From: Caldilineaceae bacterium
GTDB lineage: Bacteria; Chloroflexota; Anaerolineae; Caldilineales; Caldilineaceae
Assembly (NCBI GenBank): GCA_022824025.1
Contig: JAJEBF010000004.1
Span: 62,001 to 126,000, forward strand
Direction of reading: 5' to 3'
Length of the DNA stretch: 64,000 bases
The notes beneath the pieces are model-generated. The model was not told the origin of the DNA. It made no database searches and was given only the letters and a program-made list of their open reading frames with translations. Shown here one piece after another: positions 9,494-18,329 of the stretch; the first letter of the stretch is position 1, and the number at the start of each line of letters is the position of its first letter. A program made the translations under genes and the position numbers.

Positions 9494-10036
9494 CTATTGG
9501 CCCTCCTGGCAGCCAGGTCCTTGTACGACCTCATATTTCAGGACCACCGTCCCGGTCTTCTGGTAGACTCTCTGATCCATCAGAATCAGCTTCACATGGC
9601 TGGAAAGGCCGCTCACGAGGGGCACGCCCCGGCCCAGAATAATCGGCATCACAGCCACTTCAACATTGTCGACCAGTCCCTCGTTGCACAAACTCCCAAA
9701 AAGCCCCCCGCCGCCAAACAACCAGATATCCTTGCCCTCCATCCTGCGCAGCGACCGAACCAGCTCTGCCCAGTCTTCGCCAACAATGCAAACATTCGCG
9801 TGGTCCCGCTGCCGCAGGCTCTCCGAAAAAACGTAGAACTTGGAATCGGCCGCTGCCGGCAGCTTCGGTTCACCCACAACCTCAAACGTACGCCTCCCAA
9901 TCAGATAGGTGTCAAACTGGGCGGACAGCTCTGCGAAGTCGATTTCCGGATCGACGTCAATCCAGTCAAAACCGTCGTCAGCGTCGGCAATGTATCCATC
10001 CAGACTCATCGCGCAGTTGTATCGGACTCTTCGCAC
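9494..10036 (-). CDS. Dihydrofolate reductase family protein (RibD C-terminal-like)
   Basis: This 180-residue protein matches the DHFR/RibD-C fold. It starts with a beta strand and MSLDGYIAD, continues with a DTYLIGRRTFEVV block, and has the dinucleotide-binding glycine cluster DIWLFGGGGLFGSL near residue 115. The family includes small NADPH-dependent reductases of unknown substrate, often annotated as YyaP/YwjB-like, and RibD reductases of riboflavin synthesis. There is no deaminase domain and no riboflavin gene nearby, so a generic reductase is the safest call. Confidence 0.85.
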   Translation of the reverse strand: MRRVRYNCAMSLDGYIADADDGFDWIDVDPEIDFAELSAQFDTYLIGRRTFEVVGEPKLPAAADSKFYVFSESLRQRDHANVCIVGEDWAELVRSLRRMEGKDIWLFGGGGLFGSLCNEGLVDNVEVAVMPIILGRGVPLVSGLSSHVKLILMDQRVYQKTGTVVLKYEVVQGPGCQEGQ

Positions 10037-10387
10037 AGTTCTCTCCAGCCCCCCGGACTCTCAGGGCCTACGCATCGAAAGCAAAGGCGTCAGCAGCATC
10101 CCGGAGCCGCCCTGTTAAGTCTCTACCGTAAACTATACTCCAGCGGTCTCCTGGATTCCGGTTTCAGAAAGGCCGGGCGGCCGTGGGCGAGCGGCCCTCC
10201 CTTGCGAGTGGACCCCCCGCATCAATTCCTTGCCCTTTCATGCACTATGACCAATTCGCCGACCAAGGAGCAGTTCGGCTGCCCAAGGAGGCCTACGCAG
10301 CCAAAAGGAGGGCGCCCCCTTGGAAACATGATGTTTTCCAAGTGTGATCTTTGGTTCGGACAACTCAGCCGGTCGAGTCGCGACGAC
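10037..10387. other. Intergenic gap with a hairpin-forming inverted repeat
   Basis: This is a 351-base stretch between two minus-strand genes. At 10319-10342 an inverted repeat has arms CTTGGAAA and TTTCCAAG and an inner ACA/TGT extension. No T-run follows on either strand, so it is not a convincing terminator. No gene or RNA was recognised in the rest. Confidence 0.4.
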
Positions 10388-11437
10388 TCAGCAACTGCCA
10401 AAGAGGGCTCTCGACTGCACGCAGGATCTCTCGATCAGAACGGGCAGCTTGTGGCTGCTATCCAGTTCGGGTCGTTGCTCGATCCAGCCGAGCGAAACCA
10501 TGCTCCGAATCAACACGAAGAGAGGAATAAGGTCGACATCCTGATCGCTCAGCCGCCTTTCAGTGCGGTATCCGGCAACGATGGCTTCCTGGATTGCATC
10601 GTAGTAGGGCGAGTCCTGGTAGTAGGAGATGGCCACCGCCAGTTCATACAGGTGCCAGCCGAATCCACAGTCGTCGAAGTCGATGATGTGCAAATGGTCG
10701 TCGGTGACGATCAGGTTGCCTGGGTGCAGATCCGCATGAATCAGGCTGTACGTTTCCCGGTGTTTGCCATAGTCGGTCAGTACGCGGTAAATCTGGTCTC
10801 GCGCAAAGATGATCTGCCTTCGTTCCGCCGCTGTCAGCTTCGACTGCTGCCAGAACGGCCCCCAGAACGGTTCCCGCCCCACCAGACCGTCGGCGTCAAA
10901 CGAGTGACGCGCAAAGCCCGGAGGAACTGACCATGCAGCCGACTGATTGTGAATGCGGGCCGCGGTCTGTCCCGTCCGATGGAAGTATTTCACCAAATCG
11001 GACCTGCTGGGCTCCTCTTCGATCAAGGTTGCCATCGCCGTTCCCTCAACCCACTCAACCAGGCTGACGAAACGGGTCTGGGACAGCTCCGTCAGGTCCA
11101 GACACACAAAGGCCTCTTCATTTCTGGTATAACGCGGCACAGGCGCGCCGATGCCAGACCGGTTCAAGGCCGCAGTCCACTGAAACTCTCCGTGCAACTC
11201 TTCCAGCGTGTGGTAACCGGGCCGGTGGAAGCGAAGAACGAATGATTGCCCGCCAACTGTGTCGACGCGGAAAACGATGTTTTCGGAGTGGGAGACGAGA
11301 GAAAAGCCCTTGGCGTCCAGCTCCCAGGCTTCGATTGCTCGCGCAGCGGATGCGAGCAGAGCCGCTTCGTCCAGACTTGGTAGCGCAGGCCCTTGCCGCC
11401 TGTTCGCGATACCCATCAGGGTTTCTTGCTCTGACAC
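10388..11437 (-). CDS. Phosphotransferase enzyme family protein (APH/SrkA-like kinase)
   Basis: This 349-residue protein has the aminoglycoside phosphotransferase/choline kinase fold. The N-lobe contains ENIVFRV and SFVLRFHRP, where the Arg in LRF stands in the usual ATP-Lys region. The catalytic loop is HADLHPGN (D236) and the metal-binding motif is IIDFDD (D253). The context FDDCGFGWHLYELAVAI is typical of the SrkA (YihE)/homoserine-kinase-like branch rather than resistance enzymes, so the substrate is unlikely to be an antibiotic. A GTG start follows a strong GGGGGAGAGG Shine-Dalgarno; an internal ATG at residue 8 is an alternative. It lies between DHFR-like and aminotransferase genes and may be independent of both. 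Confidence 0.88.
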   Translation of the reverse strand: MSEQETLMGIANRRQGPALPSLDEAALLASAARAIEAWELDAKGFSLVSHSENIVFRVDTVGGQSFVLRFHRPGYHTLEELHGEFQWTAALNRSGIGAPVPRYTRNEEAFVCLDLTELSQTRFVSLVEWVEGTAMATLIEEEPSRSDLVKYFHRTGQTAARIHNQSAAWSVPPGFARHSFDADGLVGREPFWGPFWQQSKLTAAERRQIIFARDQIYRVLTDYGKHRETYSLIHADLHPGNLIVTDDHLHIIDFDDCGFGWHLYELAVAISYYQDSPYYDAIQEAIVAGYRTERRLSDQDVDLIPLFVLIRSMVSLGWIEQRPELDSSHKLPVLIERSCVQSRALFGSC

Positions 11438-11650
11438 GCCCTCTCCCCCGTTTTCGTTGAACCAGTCACTAGCCGGCGAACCCCGGACGAACCGAGTCGC
11501 GTCGCCCTCTCTTGAACCTGGTGCGCATGGCTACGCAGGCGCCTCGCCGCGAAGAGGAAAACAACAGTCGCCGAAGAGATGCCTGTCCAGCGCCCCCAAC
11601 GTCCGGGTCTCAACGCCCTGACAGGGGGGCAGGAAGCCAGGATTTTCTCT

Positions 11651-12943
11651 TCAAGCCCTCACATTTTCGCGAATGCACTCTTCAAACGCCGTCAGAAATG
11701 CGTCGGCATGTTCCTGCCGGAACACGAGCGGCGGCCGGATCTTCAGGATATTGCCCAAGGGGCCGGCGCTGCCTATGAGAAAGCCCTTGTCGCGCAGACG
11801 ATTGACGACTTCGGATGCGCCGTCAGCGTCCGGCTCCTTGGATTCGGGGTCAGTCACCCACTCCATTCCTATGAACAGCCCGTGTCCGCGCACGTCTGCC
11901 ATCTGCTCGCAGCTGTCCTGTAACTTGCGCAGTTCGTCTCGCAAATTCCTTCCCACGGCGGCGACGTTTGCGGTCAGCCTCTCGTTTTCAATCACGTCGA
12001 TCACGGCCATGCCCGCTGCTGCCTGTAACGGGCTTGCGGCAAAGGTGTTGAAATAGCGCTTACGCTGGCGGAAACAGTCGACCAATTCGCTCGAAGCCGC
12101 CGCGCCCGCGACGGGAAGTCCGTTGCCCATCGGCTTCCCCATCGTCACGATATCGGGCACAAAGCCTGTCGCTTCGTAGCCCCACCAGGCCCCCGTTCGG
12201 CAGAATCCCGCCTGCACCTCGTCGGCAATGACCAAACCTCCGGCAGAGCGCACCAACATAGCCGCCTTCTCCATGAATCCTTCCGGAATCGATGGCAGAC
12301 CTTCGTTTGCAAAAATCGAGCAGACGAGCATCCCCGCCAGAGAAATCCCGCCGGCTTCCAGGCTCTCGATGGCGCTTTCGACTTCTGCCAGATACAGATT
12401 CGTCAACTCTTCATCGGTCACCCCGTGACGGAGAGGGCGGTAGCGTTGCGGATGGGGAAAAGCGCGCACGCTCTCCGCCTTTTCATTTTCCGCCTGCTGC
12501 CCAACGCGAGTGAATTTCCCCACTTCGGCCGAGTTGCCGTGGTAGGCCGCGTCGCTGCAGATAAAGCCCTGTCCCCCTGTGGCGGCGCGGGCGATACCAA
12601 GAGCCACTTCGTTTGCTTCCGTGCCTGTGCAGGTGAAGATAACGCTGGTCAGGGGATCCGCATGCAGATTCGCCAGGCGTTCAGCATAGTCCAGCACCTC
12701 TTCATTCAAGTATCGGCTATGGACGTTGAGCGTTTGAGCCTGGTTGTGCATGGCGTCAACGACATGTGGATGGCAGTGACCGACGCAAGGCACGTTATTG
12801 TACATATCGAGGTACCGGCGTCCCCCGTCGTCATAGAGCCACACGCCTTCTCCCCGAACGATGTTAACTGGTCTCTCGTAAAATATCGGCGCCCCCATGC
12901 CAAGCAGATGGTTGCGCCGTTCCATCAGGGCACTGTTTGTCAT
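11651..12943 (-). CDS. Class III aminotransferase (PLP-dependent)
   Basis: A 430-residue fold-type I aminotransferase of subgroup II (acetylornithine/GABA/beta-alanine transaminase superfamily). It shows the phosphate-binding TGTEANEVAL, the pyridine-N aspartate D241 in LVIADEVQAGFCRTG, and the Schiff-base lysine K270 in TMGKPMGNG. A longer frame begins at 13027, but the ATG at 12943 is preceded by GGGAG at good spacing, and the extra 28 residues do not resemble the family, so the shorter start is chosen. It follows the Rieske gene by about 50 bases and may share its transcript. The amino donor is unknown. Homologues next to phosphotransferase-like kinases are sometimes fused to them (AGXT2L-type), and a separate APH kinase does lie just downstream here. 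Confidence 0.88.
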   Translation of the reverse strand: MTNSALMERRNHLLGMGAPIFYERPVNIVRGEGVWLYDDGGRRYLDMYNNVPCVGHCHPHVVDAMHNQAQTLNVHSRYLNEEVLDYAERLANLHADPLTSVIFTCTGTEANEVALGIARAATGGQGFICSDAAYHGNSAEVGKFTRVGQQAENEKAESVRAFPHPQRYRPLRHGVTDEELTNLYLAEVESAIESLEAGGISLAGMLVCSIFANEGLPSIPEGFMEKAAMLVRSAGGLVIADEVQAGFCRTGAWWGYEATGFVPDIVTMGKPMGNGLPVAGAAASSELVDCFRQRKRYFNTFAASPLQAAAGMAVIDVIENERLTANVAAVGRNLRDELRKLQDSCEQMADVRGHGLFIGMEWVTDPESKEPDADGASEVVNRLRDKGFLIGSAGPLGNILKIRPPLVFRQEHADAFLTAFEECIRENVRA

Positions 12944-12992
12944 TTCTACTCCCGTTGGTTTACGGATGCTTTTTCGCGGTTTTGCTGAAAGC

Positions 12993-13370
12993 TCAGTCGT
13001 CAAATTCAACGACAATGTCGTTGCCAATTTTGCGCACGGGATAGGTTTTCACTCGCGCCTTTGGATCGACAAGGCAACGTCCCGTAGCGATTTCAAAGGG
13101 CCACTGGTGCCACGGACAGCGCAGGACCTCCCCCTCTCCGCTGACCGTCAGATCGGCGTGTCCGGCCGATGGAGGCCCGGCAGCGGCGACATGGCCCGTC
13201 AGTTCTCCGGTGCAGAGCGGGCCCCGCTTGTGGGGACAGATGTTTCTCAGCGCGTACAGCTCGCCATTTACATTGAAGACGCCAATGCCGGCGCGTCCGC
13301 GAAAGGGGACGACGATTTTGCGCCCCCCCGGCGGAATCTCCCAGACCTTGGCAACGACCACCCTGGTCAT
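12993..13370 (-). CDS. Rieske [2Fe-2S] ferredoxin-like protein
   Basis: A 125-residue soluble Rieske domain. The cluster ligands are seen as C45-P-H47 (ICPHKRG) and C85-P-W-H88 (CPWHQWPFE), the CxH...CxxH arrangement of bacterial oxygenase-type Rieske ferredoxins. It lacks the disulfide cysteines of bc1-type Rieske proteins and has no signal peptide, so it should be a cytoplasmic electron carrier. The spacing between the two halves is long (38 residues). The start overlaps the stop of the upstream amidohydrolase (ATGA), so translation is coupled and it may serve that enzyme or a nearby oxygenase. Confidence 0.93.
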   Translation of the reverse strand: MTRVVVAKVWEIPPGGRKIVVPFRGRAGIGVFNVNGELYALRNICPHKRGPLCTGELTGHVAAAGPPSAGHADLTVSGEGEVLRCPWHQWPFEIATGRCLVDPKARVKTYPVRKIGNDIVVEFDD

Positions 13371-14506
13371 CGCATTTCGTCCCCGATGCGCAGCATTTCC
13401 ATGGCATTGCCGGCAAAGATGCGCTGCTGGGATTCAGGGTCAAGTTTAGGAAAGGTTGTGACGGGATCGTTCCAATCGAAGTGGGGAAAGTCGGAACAGT
13501 AGACGAGCGTCTCGTCGGCGTGCAGCATTTCAAGGAATTGGTAGAGTTGCTCGGTTGTTTCCGCCTCGTGCAGCGGCTGGGACCCGACCCGAATGTGCTC
13601 GCGAAAGTACTCGCTCGGCAATCTCTTGAGCCATGGCGTCTGATCTCGAATGGCCTTCCAGTCCGCATCCATATGCCACATAACTGCGACCGCCCAGAGC
13701 TGTTGGGCTTCTGTCAGCGCGAATTTGAGATTGGGGAACTTCTCAAATACGCCTTCGCAGATCAGTGACGAGGCATGTGAGCTGGCCACAAAAGGCCGGC
13801 TCATTCTCGACTCCATGTAGTAGGTCGGGAATCCCACCGGCGTCGGCGTCGTGCGTGCGGCGCCTCCGCCGCCGCCGATATGGGCGACCACCGGCAAGCC
13901 GTGCCCTTCGCAAGCCTCCCAGATTGGGTGATAGAAGCGGTTCCCGAACGGCATGCTTGTCCCCATCGGAACCATTACGGCAGCAGTGTCGCGGCGGTCC
14001 GCCAAACGGTTGATCTCATTGACCGCCTGGGCCGGGTCGGAAGGTGAGATCAGGATCGCGTTGACCACTCGCTCATCCTTTTCCAACCAGTGCTCGATTG
14101 TCCAATCATTGAAGGCTCGGCACAGGGCTGCCGCCCAATCCGGGTCCGGCAGACCTGTATAGCCGTAGAAGGGCGGCGGCCCCGTAAGGAGCGCATAGTC
14201 GATGTTCCATGGGTCAAGGTGCTCGCGTTGCAGAAACGACAGCGAAAAGTTGAAGTCCCGTTCCTTCAGATCCGGGTCCTTGAGATCGGGCCGGTTGGTG
14301 CGGAAGGGCACATTCGAGTAACCGGCGCTGGGAAGGTGCAGGCCCTGGTCAATAAGATGGTTCTGCCAGAAGCTGGACAGGTATGGCAGAAGCTGCTCCG
14401 GCCTTTCAAAATTGTGGTGAACATCGCAGTCCACGATCTTCACGCCTTCTCTTGGCTGGGCCGTCCAACCCGGCGCCGCGATCGGCGCTGCCCCTAATTT
14501 GGTCAT
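13367..14506 (-). CDS. Amidohydrolase family protein, paralogue 1
   Basis: This 379-residue protein belongs to the ACMSD/amidohydrolase-2 type of TIM-barrel metal enzymes. It has an N-terminal metal motif VDCDVHHN, a barrel-core VVAHIGG, and a C-terminal YCSDFPHFDW in which the Asp is the conserved metal/catalytic residue. Family reactions include decarboxylation of aromatic and amino-muconate acids and hydrolysis. A strong AAGGAG lies 9 bases upstream of the ATG. The coupled Rieske gene makes an aromatic or cyclic-compound pathway likely, but the substrate is unknown. Two further paralogues lie upstream on the same strand. Confidence 0.87.
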   Translation of the reverse strand: MTKLGAAPIAAPGWTAQPREGVKIVDCDVHHNFERPEQLLPYLSSFWQNHLIDQGLHLPSAGYSNVPFRTNRPDLKDPDLKERDFNFSLSFLQREHLDPWNIDYALLTGPPPFYGYTGLPDPDWAAALCRAFNDWTIEHWLEKDERVVNAILISPSDPAQAVNEINRLADRRDTAAVMVPMGTSMPFGNRFYHPIWEACEGHGLPVVAHIGGGGGAARTTPTPVGFPTYYMESRMSRPFVASSHASSLICEGVFEKFPNLKFALTEAQQLWAVAVMWHMDADWKAIRDQTPWLKRLPSEYFREHIRVGSQPLHEAETTEQLYQFLEMLHADETLVYCSDFPHFDWNDPVTTFPKLDPESQQRIFAGNAMEMLRIGDEMR

Positions 14507-14565
14507 GAAAAAGTCTCCTTACTTTCGACCGGAAGAGAGCTTAACTGGCGGGCGCAGAGCTTTGG

Positions 14566-15444
14566 TCAATCACTTTCATTTGCAGCGGCATTGGCAACAC
14601 CGGCGCCAGAGAATTCTCCCTTCAGCCACACATCTCGCTGAGGGAAGGGAATCGAAATCCCGGCCTCCCCCAGGCCGAGGTAGATGTCTTCCAGGATCTC
14701 GCTGAGAGAGGAGAGCCGTTTTGTCGGGTCGTCAATCCAATACTGTATGCGAAACAGCAGTGCCGAGTCCGCAAATTCAGTCAAGAAAGTGCGCGGCTCC
14801 GGGTCGGGGAGCACCGCCTCGTGCTTAACAATGTGGGAATGCAGGATTTCGTGTACGACGCCGATCTCGGAACCGTAGGCAACGCCGATTTGGGATTCGA
14901 TGCGGAGTATCCGGTCCGACTTCGTCCAGTTGTCCAGCCGCTGCGACACCATCAGCGAGTTGGGAACAATCACCTCGGTATTGCCAAATGTCTTGACAAC
15001 CGTTGTCCGCAGACTCATTTCCTGAACGGTTCCCCGAATTCCATCCACCTCGATCACATCGCCGTCCCGTATCGTTCCTTCCGTCATCAGGACCAGCCCG
15101 GCTATGTAGTTGCTGGCCAGATTCTGAAGACCCAGGCCGAGCCCAATACTCAGGGCGCTGAGCGGCACCAGGAAGATGGAGAGATTCACTCCGAGAGAGG
15201 AGAGAGACGTGTAAACACCTGCAAACAGGACAGTCAGGAAGATTGTCGTGCGTATGAGCCGCCGGTTGGTCGCAGTCAGCCTGAGCCGGGACTCCATCCG
15301 TCTCTGGAAGAGTCTGGCAGCCGCCCGCGCCAGAATGTAGAAAAGGAGTACTGTACCGACGGTGATCAGCAGGTCAATCAGGGACAGGGGCTTGCCCTGC
15401 ACCGACGCCAAAGGGGTGCTCAGGAAGCGGACAATACCGCCCAT
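14566..15444 (-). CDS. MscS family mechanosensitive ion channel
   Basis: A 292-residue small-conductance mechanosensitive channel. Three predicted membrane helices lie at the N-terminus (about 22-45, 65-88 and the pore helix at 95-120). They are followed by the MscS beta domain hallmark IRDGDVIEVDGIRGTVQEMSLRTT, split here as GDVIEVDG and GTVQEMSLRTT, with VIVPNSLMVS. The pore helix has the small-residue periodicity [22 protein letters not shown], in which Gly and Ala face each other. The channel releases solutes during hypo-osmotic shock. It sits between two amidohydrolase genes with short gaps, an odd place for a channel. Confidence 0.9.
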   Translation of the reverse strand: MGGIVRFLSTPLASVQGKPLSLIDLLITVGTVLLFYILARAAARLFQRRMESRLRLTATNRRLIRTTIFLTVLFAGVYTSLSSLGVNLSIFLVPLSALSIGLGLGLQNLASNYIAGLVLMTEGTIRDGDVIEVDGIRGTVQEMSLRTTVVKTFGNTEVIVPNSLMVSQRLDNWTKSDRILRIESQIGVAYGSEIGVVHEILHSHIVKHEAVLPDPEPRTFLTEFADSALLFRIQYWIDDPTKRLSSLSEILEDIYLGLGEAGISIPFPQRDVWLKGEFSGAGVANAAANESD

Positions 15445-15463
15445 TTCTCAGTCCGGAAAACTG

Positions 15464-16579
15464 CTAATCGAGCTTGTAGAACTGCCGGGCGTTCTCGGCC
15501 ATGATGTTGCGCCGAGTTTCCACTGGCAGCGAGTTTGGCAAGGCTCGATCGGGGGAGTCAAAGTCCCAATGCGGGTAATCGGTGGCGAACATCAGCTTTC
15601 GTCCGCCGTCCATCTGCTCCAGCAGTTGGTCAAAGTGTTCGTTTTGCCTTGGCTCTTCCATCGGCTGTGTGGACAACCAGAAGTGTGTGCGCATGTACTC
15701 TGACGGGGCCTTCTTCAGATAGGGCGTTTCTGTGCGCAGCCGCTTCCAACTCTGGTCCAGCCGCCAGGCCAGCGAAGGCATCCACGCAAAACCGCCCTCG
15801 ATGATCGCGATTCTCAGCTCAGGAAATCGCTCAAAAACACCCTCGCACACCAGGCTCGCGACCTGTGCCTGGAAGGCCTGCGCCATCCCGCAATGATCCT
15901 CGATATAGTAGGAAGGCCATCCTCCAGCCGTGAGCGGATGGCCGGGTAGCCCGCCGAAGTGAATGCCTATCGGCAGATCATGCTCCAACGCGGCTTCATA
16001 CAACTTCCAGTATTTGCGGCGCCCAAGCGGCTCCCGTGTCCGGGCAACCAGGAGTACTTGCACAAAGCCGTCGTGGTCTCCCAACCTGTGGATTTCCTGG
16101 GCCGCCAGTTCCGCATCTTCAAAGTTGACCATGATCGACGCACGCAGACGCGGCTCTAACTCCAGCCATTCCGCGATCTGGTAGTCATTGACCGCCCGCG
16201 CCAGCTGGTGTCCATACTCTGAATTTACCTGCCCGCCCGCGCTTGCCAGGGGATTGAGAATTCCGTATTCCATGTCATAGGCATCCAGCAGCTGCTGGCG
16301 CATGAATTCCAGATCCGTGCCGGGCGGACGTCCGCTTGGAGGCCACGCATCGGTCCGGGCGGCATTGGGTTGGGCGCGAGGATACCCGCCGCCGTAATGG
16401 CCGCGCATCCCAATCGTTTTGTGATACTCCCGCCACGCCGGCGGCAGATAGTCGATGAAGACCTGGTTGAAAACAGGATCATCATAGACATCGAAATTGT
16501 GAATGTCGGTGTCGATCACCGCCAGTCGCGTATTCCCGTCCCTCTTCGATTCCGCGGCAAGCTCCAGGTCCAAAGTCAT
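15464..16579 (-). CDS. Amidohydrolase family protein, paralogue 2
   Basis: A 371-residue ACMSD-type amidohydrolase. Key blocks are AVIDTDIHNFDV (N-terminal metal site), GIHFGGLPGH with H207 in the barrel, LRIAIIEGGFAWMPSL, and the C-terminal MFATDYPHWDFD with its metal Asp. It is clearly paralogous to the other two amidohydrolases here, closest to paralogue 3. AGGGAG precedes the ATG by about 8 bases and only 11 bases separate it from paralogue 3, so they form one transcript. The substrate is unknown; the ACMSD superfamily contains several aromatic and amino-acid-derived acid decarboxylases. Confidence 0.87.
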   Translation of the reverse strand: MTLDLELAAESKRDGNTRLAVIDTDIHNFDVYDDPVFNQVFIDYLPPAWREYHKTIGMRGHYGGGYPRAQPNAARTDAWPPSGRPPGTDLEFMRQQLLDAYDMEYGILNPLASAGGQVNSEYGHQLARAVNDYQIAEWLELEPRLRASIMVNFEDAELAAQEIHRLGDHDGFVQVLLVARTREPLGRRKYWKLYEAALEHDLPIGIHFGGLPGHPLTAGGWPSYYIEDHCGMAQAFQAQVASLVCEGVFERFPELRIAIIEGGFAWMPSLAWRLDQSWKRLRTETPYLKKAPSEYMRTHFWLSTQPMEEPRQNEHFDQLLEQMDGGRKLMFATDYPHWDFDSPDRALPNSLPVETRRNIMAENARQFYKLD

Positions 16580-16590
16580 TTCGAATCTCC

Positions 16591-17757
16591 CTACAGTCGA
16601 TAGAATGAACGGGCAGTTTCCGACCAGATGTTTGCGTTGAGCGGCTCTGGCAAGGTGAACGGCCAGGCCTCATCGTCGTCGTCATAGTGCCAGTGCGGGT
16701 AATCCGTTGCAAACATGAGCATCGAATCCGATTCCATCTGTTCGATCGTTTGCAGTATGAAACGAGGATCGTGCGGAGCCCCAACCGGCTGCACGGTAAG
16801 TCGCATGCGCTCCCGGATGTAGTCTGAGGGCGGACGCCTGACCCACGGCGTATTGGAGCGCAGCCCCTTCCACTCTTTGTCCAGGCGCCACATCAGGGAG
16901 GGCATCCAACCGAAACCGCCTTCGATGAGCGCGATTCGCAGTTCGGGAAATCGGTCGAACACGCCCTCGGCAATGATGCTGATGACCTGGGACTGGAAAA
17001 CCTGCGCCATGCCGGCATGCTCTTCAAGATAGGTGGAGGGCCAGCCCACAGGTGTCGGCGGATGGCCGGGCGCGCCGCCGAAGTTGATCCCGATGACCAG
17101 ATCCTTCTCAACCGCCGCCGCATAGAGCGGATCGTAGAACCGGTTGCCGTAGGGGATGTAAGAGCGTACTGGCAGGACCACCTGCACGAATTGCGGATGG
17201 GCGCCGAAGCGGTGAATCTCCTCAGCAGCTCGCGCTGGCGTCTGACTCGGCGCAACCAGCGAACCGCGCAACCGCGGTTCCGGCTCCAGCCATTCTTCGA
17301 TCTGCCACCGGTTGGCCGCGGTCGCCAGGTCAGCGGCCAGATCCTCCTGCTTCACGCTCTGCACCCGGTAGGAACAGTTAAGTATGCCAACTTCCGTGTT
17401 CCAGGGGTCCAGCGCCTGCTCCCGTACCAGTCGCAGTGCCCCCCCGGCCTGGCCTCCTTGCGGTGGCATGCTGCCGGGCCGCGCCGAGCTGGGCGCGCCG
17501 CGTGGATAGTCATTGGCGTGGGGGCCCACAAAGGCGGATTCGCGAATGTAATCCTGCCAGTGGTCGGCCAGGTAGGGCATCAACTGTTCGACCGAGGACA
17601 CCTCGTTGTGAATGTCGCAATCAATCACTGCATGCGTTGTTGCTGAACGACGCCTGCTTCGAGCTTGCTGAACCTCGCTGCTATCATGTGTCCCCGGACT
17701 TTGGCCGTTTCCGGTTGCGCCTGCTCGCAACTGCTGCCCGCCGGAATCTGACGTCAT
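16591..17757 (-). CDS. Amidohydrolase family protein, paralogue 3
   Basis: A 388-residue ACMSD-type amidohydrolase and first gene of the minus-strand run. It shares AVIDCDIHNEV, LRIALIEGGFGWMPSL and MFATDYPHWHYD with paralogue 2. The barrel strand that reads GIHFGG in paralogue 2 reads GINFGG here, so the position of a usual metal/catalytic His is Asn225. This may mean altered metal binding or chemistry, or a division of labour within a complex. The N-terminal 35 residues (TGNGQSPGTHDSSEVQQAR and neighbours) are polar and probably disordered, so a later start is possible. Confidence 0.85.
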   Translation of the reverse strand: MTSDSGGQQLRAGATGNGQSPGTHDSSEVQQARSRRRSATTHAVIDCDIHNEVSSVEQLMPYLADHWQDYIRESAFVGPHANDYPRGAPSSARPGSMPPQGGQAGGALRLVREQALDPWNTEVGILNCSYRVQSVKQEDLAADLATAANRWQIEEWLEPEPRLRGSLVAPSQTPARAAEEIHRFGAHPQFVQVVLPVRSYIPYGNRFYDPLYAAAVEKDLVIGINFGGAPGHPPTPVGWPSTYLEEHAGMAQVFQSQVISIIAEGVFDRFPELRIALIEGGFGWMPSLMWRLDKEWKGLRSNTPWVRRPPSDYIRERMRLTVQPVGAPHDPRFILQTIEQMESDSMLMFATDYPHWHYDDDDEAWPFTLPEPLNANIWSETARSFYRL

Positions 17758-17966
17758 CGCGCTCCGCTCTCCTGCCCTTGCTGCGAAAAATTCGGTTCGT
17801 TGGCTTGATACCGCAGATTCTACCGTCTTGCTGGCCTCACGTCAACGACGGCGCAGGACGACAGAGACGCCGCAGTGGTTGACTGCGGCGCCGTGTCCGA
17901 CCAGTCGGCAAGGCGCCCACCCTGGCGCGAAGGGCCTGCTTCTTTGACCAGCGTTCCCTGCAGAGC

Positions 17967-17995
17967 TTGCGGGCGCAGTGACCGTCACATATAAT
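17967..17995 (+). promoter_or_regulatory. Probable promoter of the hypothetical/phytanoyl-CoA dioxygenase unit
   Basis: A -35 TTGCGG (17967-17972) and a perfect -10 TATAAT (17990-17995) are separated by 17 bases. The predicted start is near 18002, about 43 bases upstream of the likely first ATG at 18045. The same -35 hexamer is seen before the ilv leader. Confidence 0.6.
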
Positions 17996-18044
17996 TGACT
18001 CCTGTTACCAAGTGCTCCACGTTCACGACAGAAACGGATGGCAG

Positions 18045-18329
18045 ATGGATACCGACAATCAGACCCGCCAGCGACTGCTGTATTTGCATGCACGCACGCC
18101 AAGCGTCTTCTCAGAGATTCTGGGATACACGTTGATCGAACCGGTCAAGGGCTTCCAGGTTGAAATCAGCGGCGGAGAGTTTGCCTGGCCGTATACGACC
18201 GTTCATGACGCCCTGGTTGAAGGCTGGCAGATTGTGCAGTTCCCGCACTTGCAGTCCCCCTTCAGCGACACAGACCTGGATGTAGTCGGCTACGAATTCA
18301 TCCTGCAAAAACTGGAGGCAATATCATGA
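18045..18329 (+). CDS. Hypothetical protein coupled to phytanoyl-CoA dioxygenase
   Basis: A 94-residue protein of unknown function. It begins MDTDNQTRQRLLYL; a GTG start at 18012 would add 11 residues, but the promoter placement favours ATG 18045. It has no signal peptide, membrane helix or cysteine. Hydrophobic and aromatic residues are spread as in a small globular domain (GYTLIEPVKGFQVEI, WPYTTVHDALVEGWQIVQFP). Its stop overlaps the dioxygenase start by four bases (ATGA), implying coupled synthesis and perhaps a common complex. Confidence 0.7.
   Translation: MDTDNQTRQRLLYLHARTPSVFSEILGYTLIEPVKGFQVEISGGEFAWPYTTVHDALVEGWQIVQFPHLQSPFSDTDLDVVGYEFILQKLEAIS

Noticed and set aside
10319..10342. 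Inverted repeat as a terminator
   Set aside because: No T-run follows the stem on either strand.
9497..10930. A plus-strand open frame of 477 codons
   Set aside because: It is antisense to the DHFR-like and APH-like genes, which have clear motifs and start signals. The frame has no family resemblance and is a consequence of codon bias.
12944..13027. Longer start of the class III aminotransferase
   Set aside because: The extension overlaps the Rieske gene end and lacks a Shine-Dalgarno; ATG at 12943 has GGGAG at good spacing.
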